A program made the translations under genes and the position numbers. Under the pieces are notes generated by a model. That model was not told the DNA's origin. It searched no databases and saw only the letters and a program-made list of their open reading frames with translations. A DNA stretch of 53,587 nucleotides, taken from the NCBI GenBank assembly GCA_934216145.1, contig CAKQBG010000005.1, forward strand, positions 1 to 53,587, given 5' to 3'. Within the stretch, counting starts at the first letter, position 1. Each line of letters opens with the position of its first letter. This document shows positions 34,168 through 42,725 of the stretch, one piece after another. The stretch comes from an uncultured Anaeroplasma sp. Its GTDB lineage: Bacteria > Bacillota_I > Bacilli_A > Acholeplasmatales > Anaeroplasmataceae.

Positions 34168-35319
34168 ATGAAGGGTATTATTTATTATTTAAAAAAATAT
34201 GGTAATAAATCTTTTGATGAATTACCATTTAATGAAATTGATAGCTTAATTCTAGCTCAAATTTCATATTTAAACATTGATGTATTTGCGAAAAATCCTA
34301 ATGAGAAAACTTATTTAAAGGATGTTATAAAAAAGAAATATAAGGCTAGATTGGTTTATCAAACAATGGTTCATAAAATGAACGAAAAGCTAGTTAATGT
34401 ATTCCCAAGCACAACTAGATATGATAATGTTTATTTTAAGCATTGGACAAATGATATTAAATTTGATATTGCGAATAAATCAAGTGATGCTAAACAATTC
34501 TTCGCTCTGACTTATTTTTTAGATAATTTTCTTTTTATAGCTTATCGTGGTACGGATTTAACTATTGTAGGATGGGAAGAGGATTTTAATTTAACCTATG
34601 AAAATGAAATTCCAAGTCAAAGAGATGCAGTTAAATATTTAAATAATATGTATGATTTATACCATAGGCCTTTAATTGTTGCTGGACATTCTAAAGGTGG
34701 TAATCTTGCTACCTATGCTGCTGCATTCTGTAATAAAGAAGTATTAGATCATATTATTACTATCTATAGCTTTGATGGACCAGGATTTTCTAATCAAAAT
34801 ATTTTACATAGTGCTCAATTTAATGATATGAAGGATAAATTAATTACTTTTTCAGCTCGTATTTCATTAGTGGCAATAATGCTTTATCATGTAGATGATA
34901 TTGAATTTTTGAATACTCGTGGCTTTTTATTCATGCAGCATGCAGCATTTAATTGGAAGATTGAAGAGCCTAATAGATTGAAAAGAATTAAAGAGAATTC
35001 TATTGAAAGTAAAATATTTGGTGAAATAGTTGAAGAGGTTATGAAAAATATTAATTTCTCTGAAAGGAAGAAATTTGGAAAAATTCTATTTACTCTTGCG
35101 AAAGAGAATCCAAAGAGTAATTTAGTTGATATTAAAAGGAGACCTATATCTTATTTTAAGGGTATATATGAAAGAAAGAAAACTCTATCTAAAGCTAAAA
35201 GAACTTTCTACAATTATATATTAAGAAAGATTAGATATTCTATAAAGGTTGTATTAAGAAGAAGGACTGGATTAAAGAGACATAGAATGAAAACATTAAA
35301 AAAGGATTTTAGAATATGA
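34168..35319 (+). CDS. Lipase-like alpha/beta hydrolase, DUF2974 (Mbeg1-like)
   Basis: Protein of 383 residues with a hydrolase core: FIAYRGTD followed by VAGHSKGGNLATYAA, where Ser175 in GHSKGG is the predicted nucleophile, and YSFDGPGFS after it. This is the arrangement of DUF2974 proteins, common in Bacillota, whose substrate is unknown. No signal peptide is seen; the C-terminal 60 residues are strongly basic and may bind membrane or nucleic acid. GAGGG seven bases before ATG 34168 makes it preferable to the ATG at 34150. Its stop overlaps the surE start (ATGA), so the two are coupled. Confidence 0.82.
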   Translation: MKGIIYYLKKYGNKSFDELPFNEIDSLILAQISYLNIDVFAKNPNEKTYLKDVIKKKYKARLVYQTMVHKMNEKLVNVFPSTTRYDNVYFKHWTNDIKFDIANKSSDAKQFFALTYFLDNFLFIAYRGTDLTIVGWEEDFNLTYENEIPSQRDAVKYLNNMYDLYHRPLIVAGHSKGGNLATYAAAFCNKEVLDHIITIYSFDGPGFSNQNILHSAQFNDMKDKLITFSARISLVAIMLYHVDDIEFLNTRGFLFMQHAAFNWKIEEPNRLKRIKENSIESKIFGEIVEEVMKNINFSERKKFGKILFTLAKENPKSNLVDIKRRPISYFKGIYERKKTLSKAKRTFYNYILRKIRYSIKVVLRRRTGLKRHRMKTLKKDFRI

Positions 35320-36050
35320 TAAATATATTAGTAGTAAATGATGATGGCTTTGATGCTTTAGGAATTAAGATATTAGCTTCAAAATTAAAAAAATATGGTA
35401 ATGTCACTATTGTAGGACCTAGTTCTCACAGAAGTGCTAGTAGCCATGCAATTAAAATAAGAGAACCTATAAGCTTTAAAGCAGAATCAAGTATTGATAA
35501 TATAAAAAGATATTCTATTTCTGGATATCCTGCTGATACTGTAAGATTAGCTACTGATTTATTAGGAATAGATTTTGATATATGCTTTAGTGGTGTTAAT
35601 AATGGTCTTAATTTAGGTACTGATATTATTTATTCTGGTACTGTTTCAGCCGCAAGAGAGGCTAGTATTGAGGGAATTTGTTCAGTTGCGTTATCATGTG
35701 ATGTCGATTGTTTTGATATTGTTTCTAATGAGCTTGATAGTGTATTAGAGTTTGTTTTTAATAATAAGCTTTATAGTAGAGATTATACACTTAATATAAA
35801 TTTTCCTATTTCTTCATATAAGAAATCAAATGGCTTTAAATTCGCTCATCAGGGTATTAAAAGATTTAAAACTACATTTAAAAAAATCGAAAATGGTATA
35901 TATTCTGAAAATGGAAGTGTTATAACAGGCGATAATGATATAGAATCTGATGTTTATTTAGCAAGTCTAGGATATATTACCTTTGTTCCTATTATTGTTA
36001 GTCAAACTAATTTTGAAATTTTAAATATATTAAAAGAAAAGATAGAATAA
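35316..36050 (+). CDS. surE: 5'/3'-nucleotidase SurE
   Basis: Metal-dependent nucleoside monophosphate phosphatase of 244 residues. The N-terminal NDDGFDALGI holds the paired Asp metal ligands (Asp9, Asp10), with SHRSASSHAI, SGVNNGLNLGTDIIYSGTVSAAREA and SVALS completing the SurE active site. It acts in the cytoplasm in nucleotide turnover and stress survival. It overlaps the DUF2974 gene by four bases. Confidence 0.93.
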   Translation: MINILVVNDDGFDALGIKILASKLKKYGNVTIVGPSSHRSASSHAIKIREPISFKAESSIDNIKRYSISGYPADTVRLATDLLGIDFDICFSGVNNGLNLGTDIIYSGTVSAAREASIEGICSVALSCDVDCFDIVSNELDSVLEFVFNNKLYSRDYTLNINFPISSYKKSNGFKFAHQGIKRFKTTFKKIENGIYSENGSVITGDNDIESDVYLASLGYITFVPIIVSQTNFEILNILKEKIE

Positions 36051-36105
36051 TTTAAATAATAATAGTATAATATAGATGGTTAGTTAGATATAACCGGAGG
36101 ATATT

Positions 36106-36354
36106 ATGAAAAAATTAGTATTGAAAATAGATGGAATGAAATGTGGTATGTGCGAAGCACATGTTAAGGATTCAATAAGAAATAGTTCAAATGTTAAGCA
36201 TTTAAAGGCTTCTCATTCTAAGAATGAAGCATCAATGTTAATAGAGGATGATGCTGATATTGATGCTATTATTTCTGCAGTTGAAAAAGAAGGCTATCAT
36301 GTTTTAGGCAAGGAAATTTCAAATTATGAGAAAAAGGGATTTATTTTTAAATAG
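36106..36354 (+). CDS. Heavy-metal-associated (HMA) domain protein
   Basis: An 82-residue protein with one HMA fold: KIDGMKCGMCEAHVKDSI carries the MxCxxC metal site (Cys13 and Cys16), and the C-terminus ends EGYHVLGKE plus a basic tail. It resembles copper chaperones such as CopZ, but it is far from the copA operon and has Gly-Met between its cysteines. CGGAGG at 36095-36100 precedes the ATG. A short inverted repeat GGTTA/TAACC lies in its leader (36078-36094). It could carry Cu(I) or another soft metal. Confidence 0.85.
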   Translation: MKKLVLKIDGMKCGMCEAHVKDSIRNSSNVKHLKASHSKNEASMLIEDDADIDAIISAVEKEGYHVLGKEISNYEKKGFIFK

Positions 36355-36390
36355 ATTTATTATAAAATAAATAAAAGGGAAGTGAATGAT

Positions 36391-36813
36391 ATGTTATTTG
36401 ATCAATTAGCACATGATAATATTCAAGCATTAAAGGATCATGATAAAACAGCAAGAGCTATTCTATCAATTGTTTATGGTAAATGTAAAAATGAGAGTAT
36501 TGAAAAGGGATTAAATGCTAAAAGTTTACCTGATGATGATTGCTTAAGAATTATTCAAAAGACAATCAAAGAGGTAGAAGAGGAAAAAAAGAGCTTTGAA
36601 GCTGCTAATAGAGAAGAAAAGGTTTTAGAGCTTGCTAACCAAATCAAGGTTATTGAGGTATATTTGCCTAAACAATTAACAGAGGATGAGATTCGTTCTA
36701 TTATTTCTTCATTAGAGGATAAGAGTATTCCTGCTGTTATGAAGTACTTTAAGGCTAATTATAATGGACAATGTGATATGGGACTTGTTTCAAAAATCGC
36801 AAGAAGCTGTTAA
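36391..36813 (+). CDS. GatB/YqeY domain protein
   Basis: A 140-residue helical protein of the YqeY family, related to the tail domain of the GatB amidotransferase subunit and thought to bind tRNA. MLFDQLAHDNIQALKDHDKTARAILS is the family's N-terminus and the EVYLPKQLTEDEI segment near 85-97 is its best-conserved motif. The frame is open from a GTG at 36382, but ATG 36391, ten bases after AGGGA, fits the family better. It lies 36 bases after the HMA gene and is followed by a terminator. Confidence 0.9.
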   Translation: MLFDQLAHDNIQALKDHDKTARAILSIVYGKCKNESIEKGLNAKSLPDDDCLRIIQKTIKEVEEEKKSFEAANREEKVLELANQIKVIEVYLPKQLTEDEIRSIISSLEDKSIPAVMKYFKANYNGQCDMGLVSKIARSC

Positions 36814-36835
36814 TAATGTGAAAAAATGTTAAAGT

Positions 36836-36864
36836 AATGATTCATATTGAATCATTATTTTTTT
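36836..36864 (+). terminator. Terminator after yqeY
   Basis: Perfect nine-base stem AATGATTCA (36836-36844) and TGAATCATT (36848-36856), loop TAT, followed by seven T. Its 3' half overlaps the -35 box of the next promoter. Confidence 0.88.
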
Positions 36865-36889
36865 ATGATAAAATATCTAACTGAGTTAG
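36847..36889 (+). promoter_or_regulatory. MarR-ABC exporter promoter and operator
   Basis: TTGAAT at 36847-36852, 16-base spacer, TAAAAT at 36869-36874, then a perfect inverted repeat CTAAC-TGA-GTTAG at 36877-36889 directly over the expected transcript start, well placed for autorepression by the MarR protein. Confidence 0.7.
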
Positions 36890-36905
36890 GTAAATGGAGG
36901 TAAAT

Positions 36906-37328
36906 ATGACTGAAGAATTGTTTAGATATTATTTTGATAGATTTAAAGATATAAAACCCCAAAGACCTCGAGTTGAGGAGAGCCAAAAGGGGGTCAACTT
37001 TATGATTTTTTATCTAGGCTATTATAATGATAAAGAGATATTTGCAGGCGATATAGCTAATCAGCTTGAATGCTCAACTGCGAGAGTTGCTGCATTAATA
37101 AATAGACTAGAAAAAAAGAATATTATTATTAAGGAGCATGATTTAGTAGATAAGCGAAAAACAAGAGTAAGGCTAACTGAGATTGGATTAGCTGAATATG
37201 AAGCAAGAACAAAGATATTTAAAGAATATTTAAGTAGAATTTTAGAAACAATAGGTAAAGAGGAGTTAGATAAATTTTTAACGACTCTTTCTATAATTAA
37301 TAGAATAGGAGATGAAATTTTATGCTAA
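36906..37328 (+). CDS. MarR-family transcriptional regulator
   Basis: A 140-residue winged-helix repressor. The DNA-binding part reads IFAGDIANQLECSTARVAALINRLEKKNIIIKEHD, followed by the MarR wing motif DKRKTRVRLTEIGL. MarR proteins are dimers that leave DNA when they bind a small ligand. ATG 36906 has GGAGG five bases upstream; the in-frame ATG at 36894 lies inside that signal. It overlaps the first exporter gene by seven bases, so it almost certainly controls the ABC pair, sensing a compound the exporter removes (inference). Confidence 0.92.
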   Translation: MTEELFRYYFDRFKDIKPQRPRVEESQKGVNFMIFYLGYYNDKEIFAGDIANQLECSTARVAALINRLEKKNIIIKEHDLVDKRKTRVRLTEIGLAEYEARTKIFKEYLSRILETIGKEELDKFLTTLSIINRIGDEILC

Positions 37329-39082
37329 AGCTTTTAAAGTTTTTAGAGAAAAAGGATTATTTTTTAGTTGTCCTATTAATCGGTTTCATTGTAACTCAGG
37401 TATGGCTTGATTTAACATTACCTGATTATACAAAGGAGCTAACTCAAGCAATTTCTACTGAAACAGCAACAATGGAGATCGTTTGGAAAAATGGTGGTAT
37501 GATGCTTTTATGCGCTGTTGGTTCAATGGCCTGTGCGATGGCAAGTGTATTCTGCTGTAGTAAGATTGCAGCTGATTTTTCAAGGAATTTAAGAACTAAT
37601 TTATTTGATAAGGTTATGTCATTTTCAAATAAAGAAATGAATGTCTTTTCTACTCCTTCATTAATAACAAGAACTACTAATGATGTTGTTCAAATTCAAA
37701 TGTTTATTGCAATGGGTTTACAAATGCTTATTAAAGCTCCTATATTAGCTATTTGGGCTATTTGTAAGATTTCTTCAACTAGAATTGAATGGACAATTGC
37801 GGCATTAATTGCTGTATTTATAATTATTATAGTTGTAATAGTTTTAGTTTCTTTATGCTTACCTAAGTTTAGATTAATACAAAAGCTTACTGATAGGCTA
37901 AATGATTCAACAAGAGAGAATATTACTGGTGTTAGAGTTGTTAGAGCCTTTAATGCTGAAGATTATCAAGAAAATAAATTTAAAAAGGCTAATGATGAAA
38001 TTACTAAAATAAATTTATTTACATCTCGTGGAATGGGTTTATTAAATCCAGTTATGACTATTTGTATGAATGGTTTAACATTAGCTATTTATTGGATTGG
38101 TGCTGTATTAATTAATCAAATTAGTTTAACATCCATAGAATCTATGAAGGAAAGAGCAGAGTTATTCGCGAATATGTCAATATTTACTCAATATGCAATC
38201 CAGGTAGTTATGGCATTTATGATGCTAATAATGATTTTTATCGTATTACCTAGAACATTAGTCTCAGCTAAAAGAATTAATGAGGTATTAGATACTGATT
38301 TATCAATTAAGGATGGTTCTAATGATAATGTAGAAAATAAGGGTACTATTGAATTTAAGAATGTATCATTCAGCTATTCAAATGATGATCATTATACATT
38401 AAGTGATTTAAACTTTAAAATTAATAAGGGTGAAACTGTTGCTATTATAGGTGCGACTGGTTCTGGTAAGAGTACAGTATTAAAGCTTCTTAATAGATAT
38501 TATGATGTGACTAAGGGTGAAATTTTAGTTGATGGTGTTAATGTTAAGGATTATAAAGAAGAGCTATTAAGAAATAAAATAGCTATTGCTAATCAAAAAG
38601 CTGTATTATTTAAGGGGGATGTTAAAGAAAATATTACCTATGGTTTTAAGGATATTAGCGATGATGATCCTAAAATTAATAAGTCTATTGAAATAGCTCA
38701 TGCTGATTTCATAAATGAAATTGAAGATGGAATTCATCATAGTGTAAGCCAAGGTGGTACTAATTTTTCAGGTGGACAAAAACAAAGAATTTCTATTGCG
38801 AGAACTATCTTTAAGGATTCTGAAATTTTAGCATTTGATGATTCATTTAGTGCTTTAGATTATAAAACTGATTATTTAGTACGTAAATCAATAAAAGAAA
38901 ATTTAAGTGATAGAACAATAATTATTGTTGCTCAAAGAATAGGTACTATTAAAAATGCTGATAAAATTATCGTTTTAGATGATGGTAGGATTTCAGGAAT
39001 TGGTACACATGAGGAGTTAATTAAAAATAATCCTGTTTATAAGGAAATTGCATTATCACAATTATCAAAGGAGGAACTATAA
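37322..39082 (+). CDS. ABC exporter half-transporter A, degenerate Walker B
   Basis: Membrane-ATPase fusion of 586 residues: six membrane helices (about 15-310) and a nucleotide-binding domain with Walker A GATGSGKST, signature FSGGQ and Walker B ILAFDDSFSALD. The catalytic Glu after Walker B is replaced by Asp, the hallmark of the degenerate site in heterodimeric exporters of the BmrCD/LmrCD/TM287-288 type. Its own signature is intact, so it completes the active site of its partner. The start ATG lies within the end of the marR gene. It probably exports drugs or lipophilic compounds. Confidence 0.93.
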   Translation: MLKLLKFLEKKDYFLVVLLIGFIVTQVWLDLTLPDYTKELTQAISTETATMEIVWKNGGMMLLCAVGSMACAMASVFCCSKIAADFSRNLRTNLFDKVMSFSNKEMNVFSTPSLITRTTNDVVQIQMFIAMGLQMLIKAPILAIWAICKISSTRIEWTIAALIAVFIIIIVVIVLVSLCLPKFRLIQKLTDRLNDSTRENITGVRVVRAFNAEDYQENKFKKANDEITKINLFTSRGMGLLNPVMTICMNGLTLAIYWIGAVLINQISLTSIESMKERAELFANMSIFTQYAIQVVMAFMMLIMIFIVLPRTLVSAKRINEVLDTDLSIKDGSNDNVENKGTIEFKNVSFSYSNDDHYTLSDLNFKINKGETVAIIGATGSGKSTVLKLLNRYYDVTKGEILVDGVNVKDYKEELLRNKIAIANQKAVLFKGDVKENITYGFKDISDDDPKINKSIEIAHADFINEIEDGIHHSVSQGGTNFSGGQKQRISIARTIFKDSEILAFDDSFSALDYKTDYLVRKSIKENLSDRTIIIVAQRIGTIKNADKIIVLDDGRISGIGTHEELIKNNPVYKEIALSQLSKEEL

Positions 39083-39083
39083 T

Positions 39084-40883
39084 ATGCCACCAATGATGAA
39101 TGGAAGAACTAGAAATAAGGAAAAAGGAGATTTAAAATCTCTAAATAAATTATTTAAATATACAAAGAAATATCATATAGCTATTATTGTAGCATTTGTT
39201 TGTGCTATAGTTTCAGCTGTATGTACTATTATTGGCCCAAGCTTTTTGTCTGATTTGACAAATGTAATTCAAGCTGGATTAATGGGTAAGGATATTGATA
39301 TGAGTGAGGTTACTAGATTATCTATAACTCTATTATCACTTTATTCTTTAGGAGCTATTATTGCCTTTGTTCAACAATTTATAATGGCAACAGTTACCCA
39401 AAGAACTGCTAATTGCTTAAGAAGTGATATTAATAAAAAAATCAATACATTACCTCTAGCCTTCTTTGATAGCTCATCAACAGGTGATGTATTATCAATT
39501 GTTACAAACGATGTTGATACAATTAGTCAAACGTTATCATCAAGTATTGCTAACTTTGTTAGTGCAGTAGTTTTATTCTTTGGTGTAATTATTATGATGT
39601 TTGTTAAAAATTGGATTTTAGCTTTAACAGTAATTTTATCTTCTGTAATAGGATTTATGCTAATGGGCTTAATTCTATCTAAGTCTCAGGTTTACTTTAA
39701 CCGTAAACAAGAATATTTAGGTAAAATGAATGGTCATATTGAAGAAATTTATACTAATCATAATGTTGTTAAAGCGTATAATTCAGTTGAAAATGAGAAA
39801 ACTAAATTTGATGCCTTTAATGAAGGATTATATATTAATAACTGGAAGAGCCAATTCCTATCAGGATTAATGATGCCATTGATGGGTTTTATAGGAAACT
39901 TTAGTTATGTAATGATTTTTATTGTTGGTGTTGCAATATCTATTTCATCTCCAAGCTTTCTAAAGTTTGGTACAATTATTGCCTTTACTATTTATGCTAG
40001 ATTATTTAATCAACCACTTAATACTATTTCTCAATCTATGACAAATCTACAACAAGCTTCAGCTGCTTCAAAAAGAGTATTCAATATTCTTCAGATGCAA
40101 GATATGGAAAATGAGGATGGGAAGATTAGTCATATTGATTCTGTAAAGGGTAATATTGATTTTGAAAATGTATCATTTAGATATTTAGAGGATAAACCAA
40201 TCATTAATAATTTTTCTGTATCTATTAAAAGTGGTCAAAAGGTCGCAATTGTCGGACCTACAGGTGCAGGTAAAACTACTATTGTTAATTTATTAATGAG
40301 ATTTTATGATATAAATTCTGGTACAATTAAAATAGATGGTATTTCTACTAAGGATATGAGAAGAGAATGTGTTCATGATATGTTTGATATGATCTTACAG
40401 GATACATGGCTATTTAATGGTACTTTAAGAGAAAATCTTGCTTATAATAAAACTGGTGTAAGTGATGATGATTTATTAAGAGTATGTAAGGCTGTAGGCT
40501 TATCCCATTTAGTTGAATCATTACCAAATGGCCTTGATACTGTATTAGATGAAAAGGCTAGCCTTTCTGAAGGACAGAAACAACAATTAACTATCGCTCG
40601 TGCTATGATTAAGGATGCACCATTATTAATTTTAGATGAGGCAACAAGTAATGTTGATACTAGAACAGAATTAATTATTCAAAACGCTATGGATAAGTTA
40701 ACTGAAAATAGAACAAGCTTTGTTATTGCACATAGACTTTCAACTATTAAGAACGCTAATATTATTTTGGTAATTAATCATGGTGATATAGTTGAAATGG
40801 GTAATCATCAGGAGCTTTTAGCTAAAAATGGCTTCTATGCTGATTTATATAATAGTCAATTTCAAAGCTTTGGAAATGAGTAA
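39084..40883 (+). CDS. ABC exporter half-transporter B, catalytic Walker B
   Basis: Partner half-transporter of 599 residues: a basic Met/Asn-rich N-terminus, six membrane helices (about 25-320) and an ATPase domain with Walker A GPTGAGKTT, Walker B LLILDEATSNVD with the catalytic Glu, and switch AHRLS. Its signature is LSEGQ instead of LSGGQ. Combined with the Asp in the partner's Walker B, this gives one consensus and one degenerate ATP site. The frame is open from 39048, but ATG 39084 has AAAGGAGG upstream and starts one base after the partner's stop. Confidence 0.93.
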   Translation: MPPMMNGRTRNKEKGDLKSLNKLFKYTKKYHIAIIVAFVCAIVSAVCTIIGPSFLSDLTNVIQAGLMGKDIDMSEVTRLSITLLSLYSLGAIIAFVQQFIMATVTQRTANCLRSDINKKINTLPLAFFDSSSTGDVLSIVTNDVDTISQTLSSSIANFVSAVVLFFGVIIMMFVKNWILALTVILSSVIGFMLMGLILSKSQVYFNRKQEYLGKMNGHIEEIYTNHNVVKAYNSVENEKTKFDAFNEGLYINNWKSQFLSGLMMPLMGFIGNFSYVMIFIVGVAISISSPSFLKFGTIIAFTIYARLFNQPLNTISQSMTNLQQASAASKRVFNILQMQDMENEDGKISHIDSVKGNIDFENVSFRYLEDKPIINNFSVSIKSGQKVAIVGPTGAGKTTIVNLLMRFYDINSGTIKIDGISTKDMRRECVHDMFDMILQDTWLFNGTLRENLAYNKTGVSDDDLLRVCKAVGLSHLVESLPNGLDTVLDEKASLSEGQKQQLTIARAMIKDAPLLILDEATSNVDTRTELIIQNAMDKLTENRTSFVIAHRLSTIKNANIILVINHGDIVEMGNHQELLAKNGFYADLYNSQFQSFGNE

Positions 40884-40886
40884 ATA

Positions 40887-40915
40887 TTGATATATTAAAT
40901 TAAAATTGTTATAAT
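40887..40915 (+). promoter_or_regulatory. Promoter of the ArsR-like gene
   Basis: TTGATA at 40887-40892, 17-base spacer, TATAAT at 40910-40915; AAAGGAG follows at 40921. Confidence 0.7.
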
Positions 40916-40934
40916 TAGGGAAAGGAGTGATATT

Positions 40935-41207
40935 ATGCATAAATATGAAGCGGCTTGTGGTTTTGAAGCCTTAAGTGATCCTTATAGAGTTAAAATTATA
41001 AAAAAACTTTATAATAAGGGCCCAATGGATTTTAATACTTTGCTTAATGAAATTGGAATTGAGAAAGAAAAACTAATGGAGGCATTAGCTATTTTACTTG
41101 GAACTCAGCTTATTACAGATGATTTTTACATTTATAAAGCTAATAAGAGCTATATAGATACATTACTAGACTTTATTAAAACTCCTTGTGAATGTATGAG
41201 GAAATAA
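40935..41207 (+). CDS. ArsR-like winged-helix protein
   Basis: A 90-residue protein with the ArsR-type start FEALSDPYRVKIIKKLYNKGPMDFNTLLNEIGI and a winged helix to about residue 75. It ends TPCECMRK, where two Cys could bind metal or thiols, though the classic ArsR CxC motif in the recognition helix is absent. AAAGGAGTG precedes the ATG. It is followed two bases later by an alpha/beta hydrolase, which it may regulate together with itself. Confidence 0.75.
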   Translation: MHKYEAACGFEALSDPYRVKIIKKLYNKGPMDFNTLLNEIGIEKEKLMEALAILLGTQLITDDFYIYKANKSYIDTLLDFIKTPCECMRK

Positions 41208-41209
41208 TT

Positions 41210-42085
41210 ATGGAAGAAATAAAGATAAAAGCACATGATGGCTTAGATTTATATGCTATCTATAGTGAAGCTAAAAACCCTAAAGCAATGGTACAAATTG
41301 TTCATGGAATGGCTGAGCATAAGGAAAGATATATACCATTTATTCAGAAATTAAATGATAATGGTTATACATGTATTATTATTGATCATAGAGGACATGG
41401 AAAAAGTGTTTCAAAGGAATATCCATATGGACATATTGAAACTCCTGAGATTATGGTAAGCGATCAATATTGTGTTACTAAATACATTAAAGAACGCCAC
41501 CCTAATTTAGATTTATATATGTTTGCTCATTCAATGGGTACATTAGTTGCGAGAAATTATTTAATGACTCATGATAACGAGATTAAAGCATTAATTCTTT
41601 CTGGTACTGTTTATTATCCTACAGGAGTTTCTATTGCGATATTATTAGGTAAACTATTATCAATTGGTAAAAATGGATATAAAACAAGTAAGCTATTATA
41701 TTTCTTTAGTAATGACTGTAGCTTTAAAGAGGATATTTCTTGGATAAGTGTTAATAAGGAAAATATTGATGATTATACAAATGATCCATTATGTGGCTTT
41801 AAGTTTACAAATTATGGTTATTTGAATTTGTTTAGATTAACTAAAAATCTTCATGCCTATAAGAAATATAATGTTAAAAATCCATTATTAAGAATAGTTT
41901 CTCTATCAGGTAAATTAGATAGAACTACTGGAGGTACAAAGAATTTAAAGAAAACAATAAAGGCATTAAATAAAATTGGCTATCGTAATACAAGCTTTAT
42001 TGAATATGATAATATGAAGCATGAAATATTAAATGAAGAAGATACGAAAGCCATTTATTTAGATATCTTTGAATTCTTAAGATAA
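41210..42085 (+). CDS. Alpha/beta hydrolase, monoacylglycerol-lipase type
   Basis: A 291-residue cytoplasmic serine hydrolase of the Hydrolase_4/lysophospholipase group. The oxyanion motif VHGMAEHKERY, the cap-proximal DHRGHGKS and the nucleophile motif FAHSMGTLVAR are typical of monoacylglycerol lipases; the acid (LSGKLDR) and base (MKHEIL) follow in order. ATG 41210 lies three bases after the preceding TAA with GAGG eight bases upstream; an ATG at 41192 within the previous gene is less likely. Substrate unknown. Confidence 0.88.
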   Translation: MEEIKIKAHDGLDLYAIYSEAKNPKAMVQIVHGMAEHKERYIPFIQKLNDNGYTCIIIDHRGHGKSVSKEYPYGHIETPEIMVSDQYCVTKYIKERHPNLDLYMFAHSMGTLVARNYLMTHDNEIKALILSGTVYYPTGVSIAILLGKLLSIGKNGYKTSKLLYFFSNDCSFKEDISWISVNKENIDDYTNDPLCGFKFTNYGYLNLFRLTKNLHAYKKYNVKNPLLRIVSLSGKLDRTTGGTKNLKKTIKALNKIGYRNTSFIEYDNMKHEILNEEDTKAIYLDIFEFLR

Positions 42086-42086
42086 T

Positions 42087-42575
42087 ATGTTTAATAATTG
42101 TTTTGAATGTGGTACAAAACTTGAGATTAAATTTCTTGAGCATGAGGGAATGATTCCTTATTGTCCTAAATGTAAGGAATTTCGTTTTCCTATTTTCTCA
42201 TCAGCTGTTAGTCTTGTAATATTAAATAAGGATCAAACTAAAACTTTATTTGTTAAGCAATATGGTACTAGCTTTTATAGATTAGTTGCTGGATATATTA
42301 ACAAGGGTGAAAATGCTGAAGAGGCTTTAGTTAGGGAAATGCATGAGGAAATTGGAGTTTCTCCTTTGGAATATCATTTCCAAAAGACTGAATATTTTGC
42401 GAAGAGTAATACTTTAATGATTAATTATTATGTTGTTTTAGAAAATGAAGAAATAACTCCTAATTATGAAATAGATTCATATTCTTGGTTTCCAATAGAG
42501 GAGGGTAAGGAAGCAATTAAGGATGCAAGTCTTGCTTCAAAGTTCTATCAATATTATTTAGAGCATAGAGTCTAA
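42087..42575 (+). CDS. Nudix hydrolase with zinc ribbon, NudC-like
   Basis: A 162-residue pyrophosphohydrolase. An N-terminal zinc ribbon (CFECG and CPKC) precedes a Nudix domain whose box GYINKGENAEEALVREMHEEIGV matches G-x5-E-x7-REUxEE-x-GU. The zinc ribbon plus Nudix pair recalls the C-terminal part of NADH pyrophosphatase/NudC. It begins one base after the hydrolase stop with only a weak ribosome site, so it is probably coupled. Confidence 0.88.
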   Translation: MFNNCFECGTKLEIKFLEHEGMIPYCPKCKEFRFPIFSSAVSLVILNKDQTKTLFVKQYGTSFYRLVAGYINKGENAEEALVREMHEEIGVSPLEYHFQKTEYFAKSNTLMINYYVVLENEEITPNYEIDSYSWFPIEEGKEAIKDASLASKFYQYYLEHRV

Positions 42576-42585
42576 TTTAAAATAG

Positions 42586-42622
42586 GCTATGAAAAATGTT
42601 AAAAAGTTTTTCATAGCTTTTT
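42586..42622 (+). terminator. Terminator after the Nudix gene
   Basis: Perfect eleven-base stem GCTATGAAAAA (42586-42596) and TTTTTCATAGC (42607-42617), followed by T residues. Confidence 0.92.
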
Positions 42623-42625
42623 TAT

Positions 42626-42700
42626 TTTGTATCAATGATACATTTATATTGCAATTTAAATAGAAATAATATAGAATATATTTGTATCAATGATACATTT
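42626..42700 (+). promoter_or_regulatory. Panacea-recCBD promoter with duplicated 15-bp palindrome
   Basis: The 20-base sequence TTTGTATCAATGATACATTT occurs twice, at 42626-42645 and 42681-42700. Its core TGTATCA-A-TGATACA is a perfect palindrome. Between and into the second copy lies a promoter: TTGCAA 42649-42654, 17-base spacer, TAGAAT 42672-42677, with the expected transcript start inside the second palindrome. Copies are 55 bases apart centre to centre, about five helical turns, which suits a repressor that binds both sides and loops. Confidence 0.85.
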
Positions 42701-42725
42701 TCCAATTTTAATAAAGGAGGCTATT

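Noticed and set aside
37322..39082. Broken ABC ATPase because of the Asp in Walker B
   Set aside because: Asp at this position is normal for the degenerate half of heterodimeric exporters.
42626..42700. CRISPR-like or mobile direct repeat
   Set aside because: Only two copies, each palindromic and placed around a promoter; operators explain them better. No CRISPR array was seen anywhere in the window.
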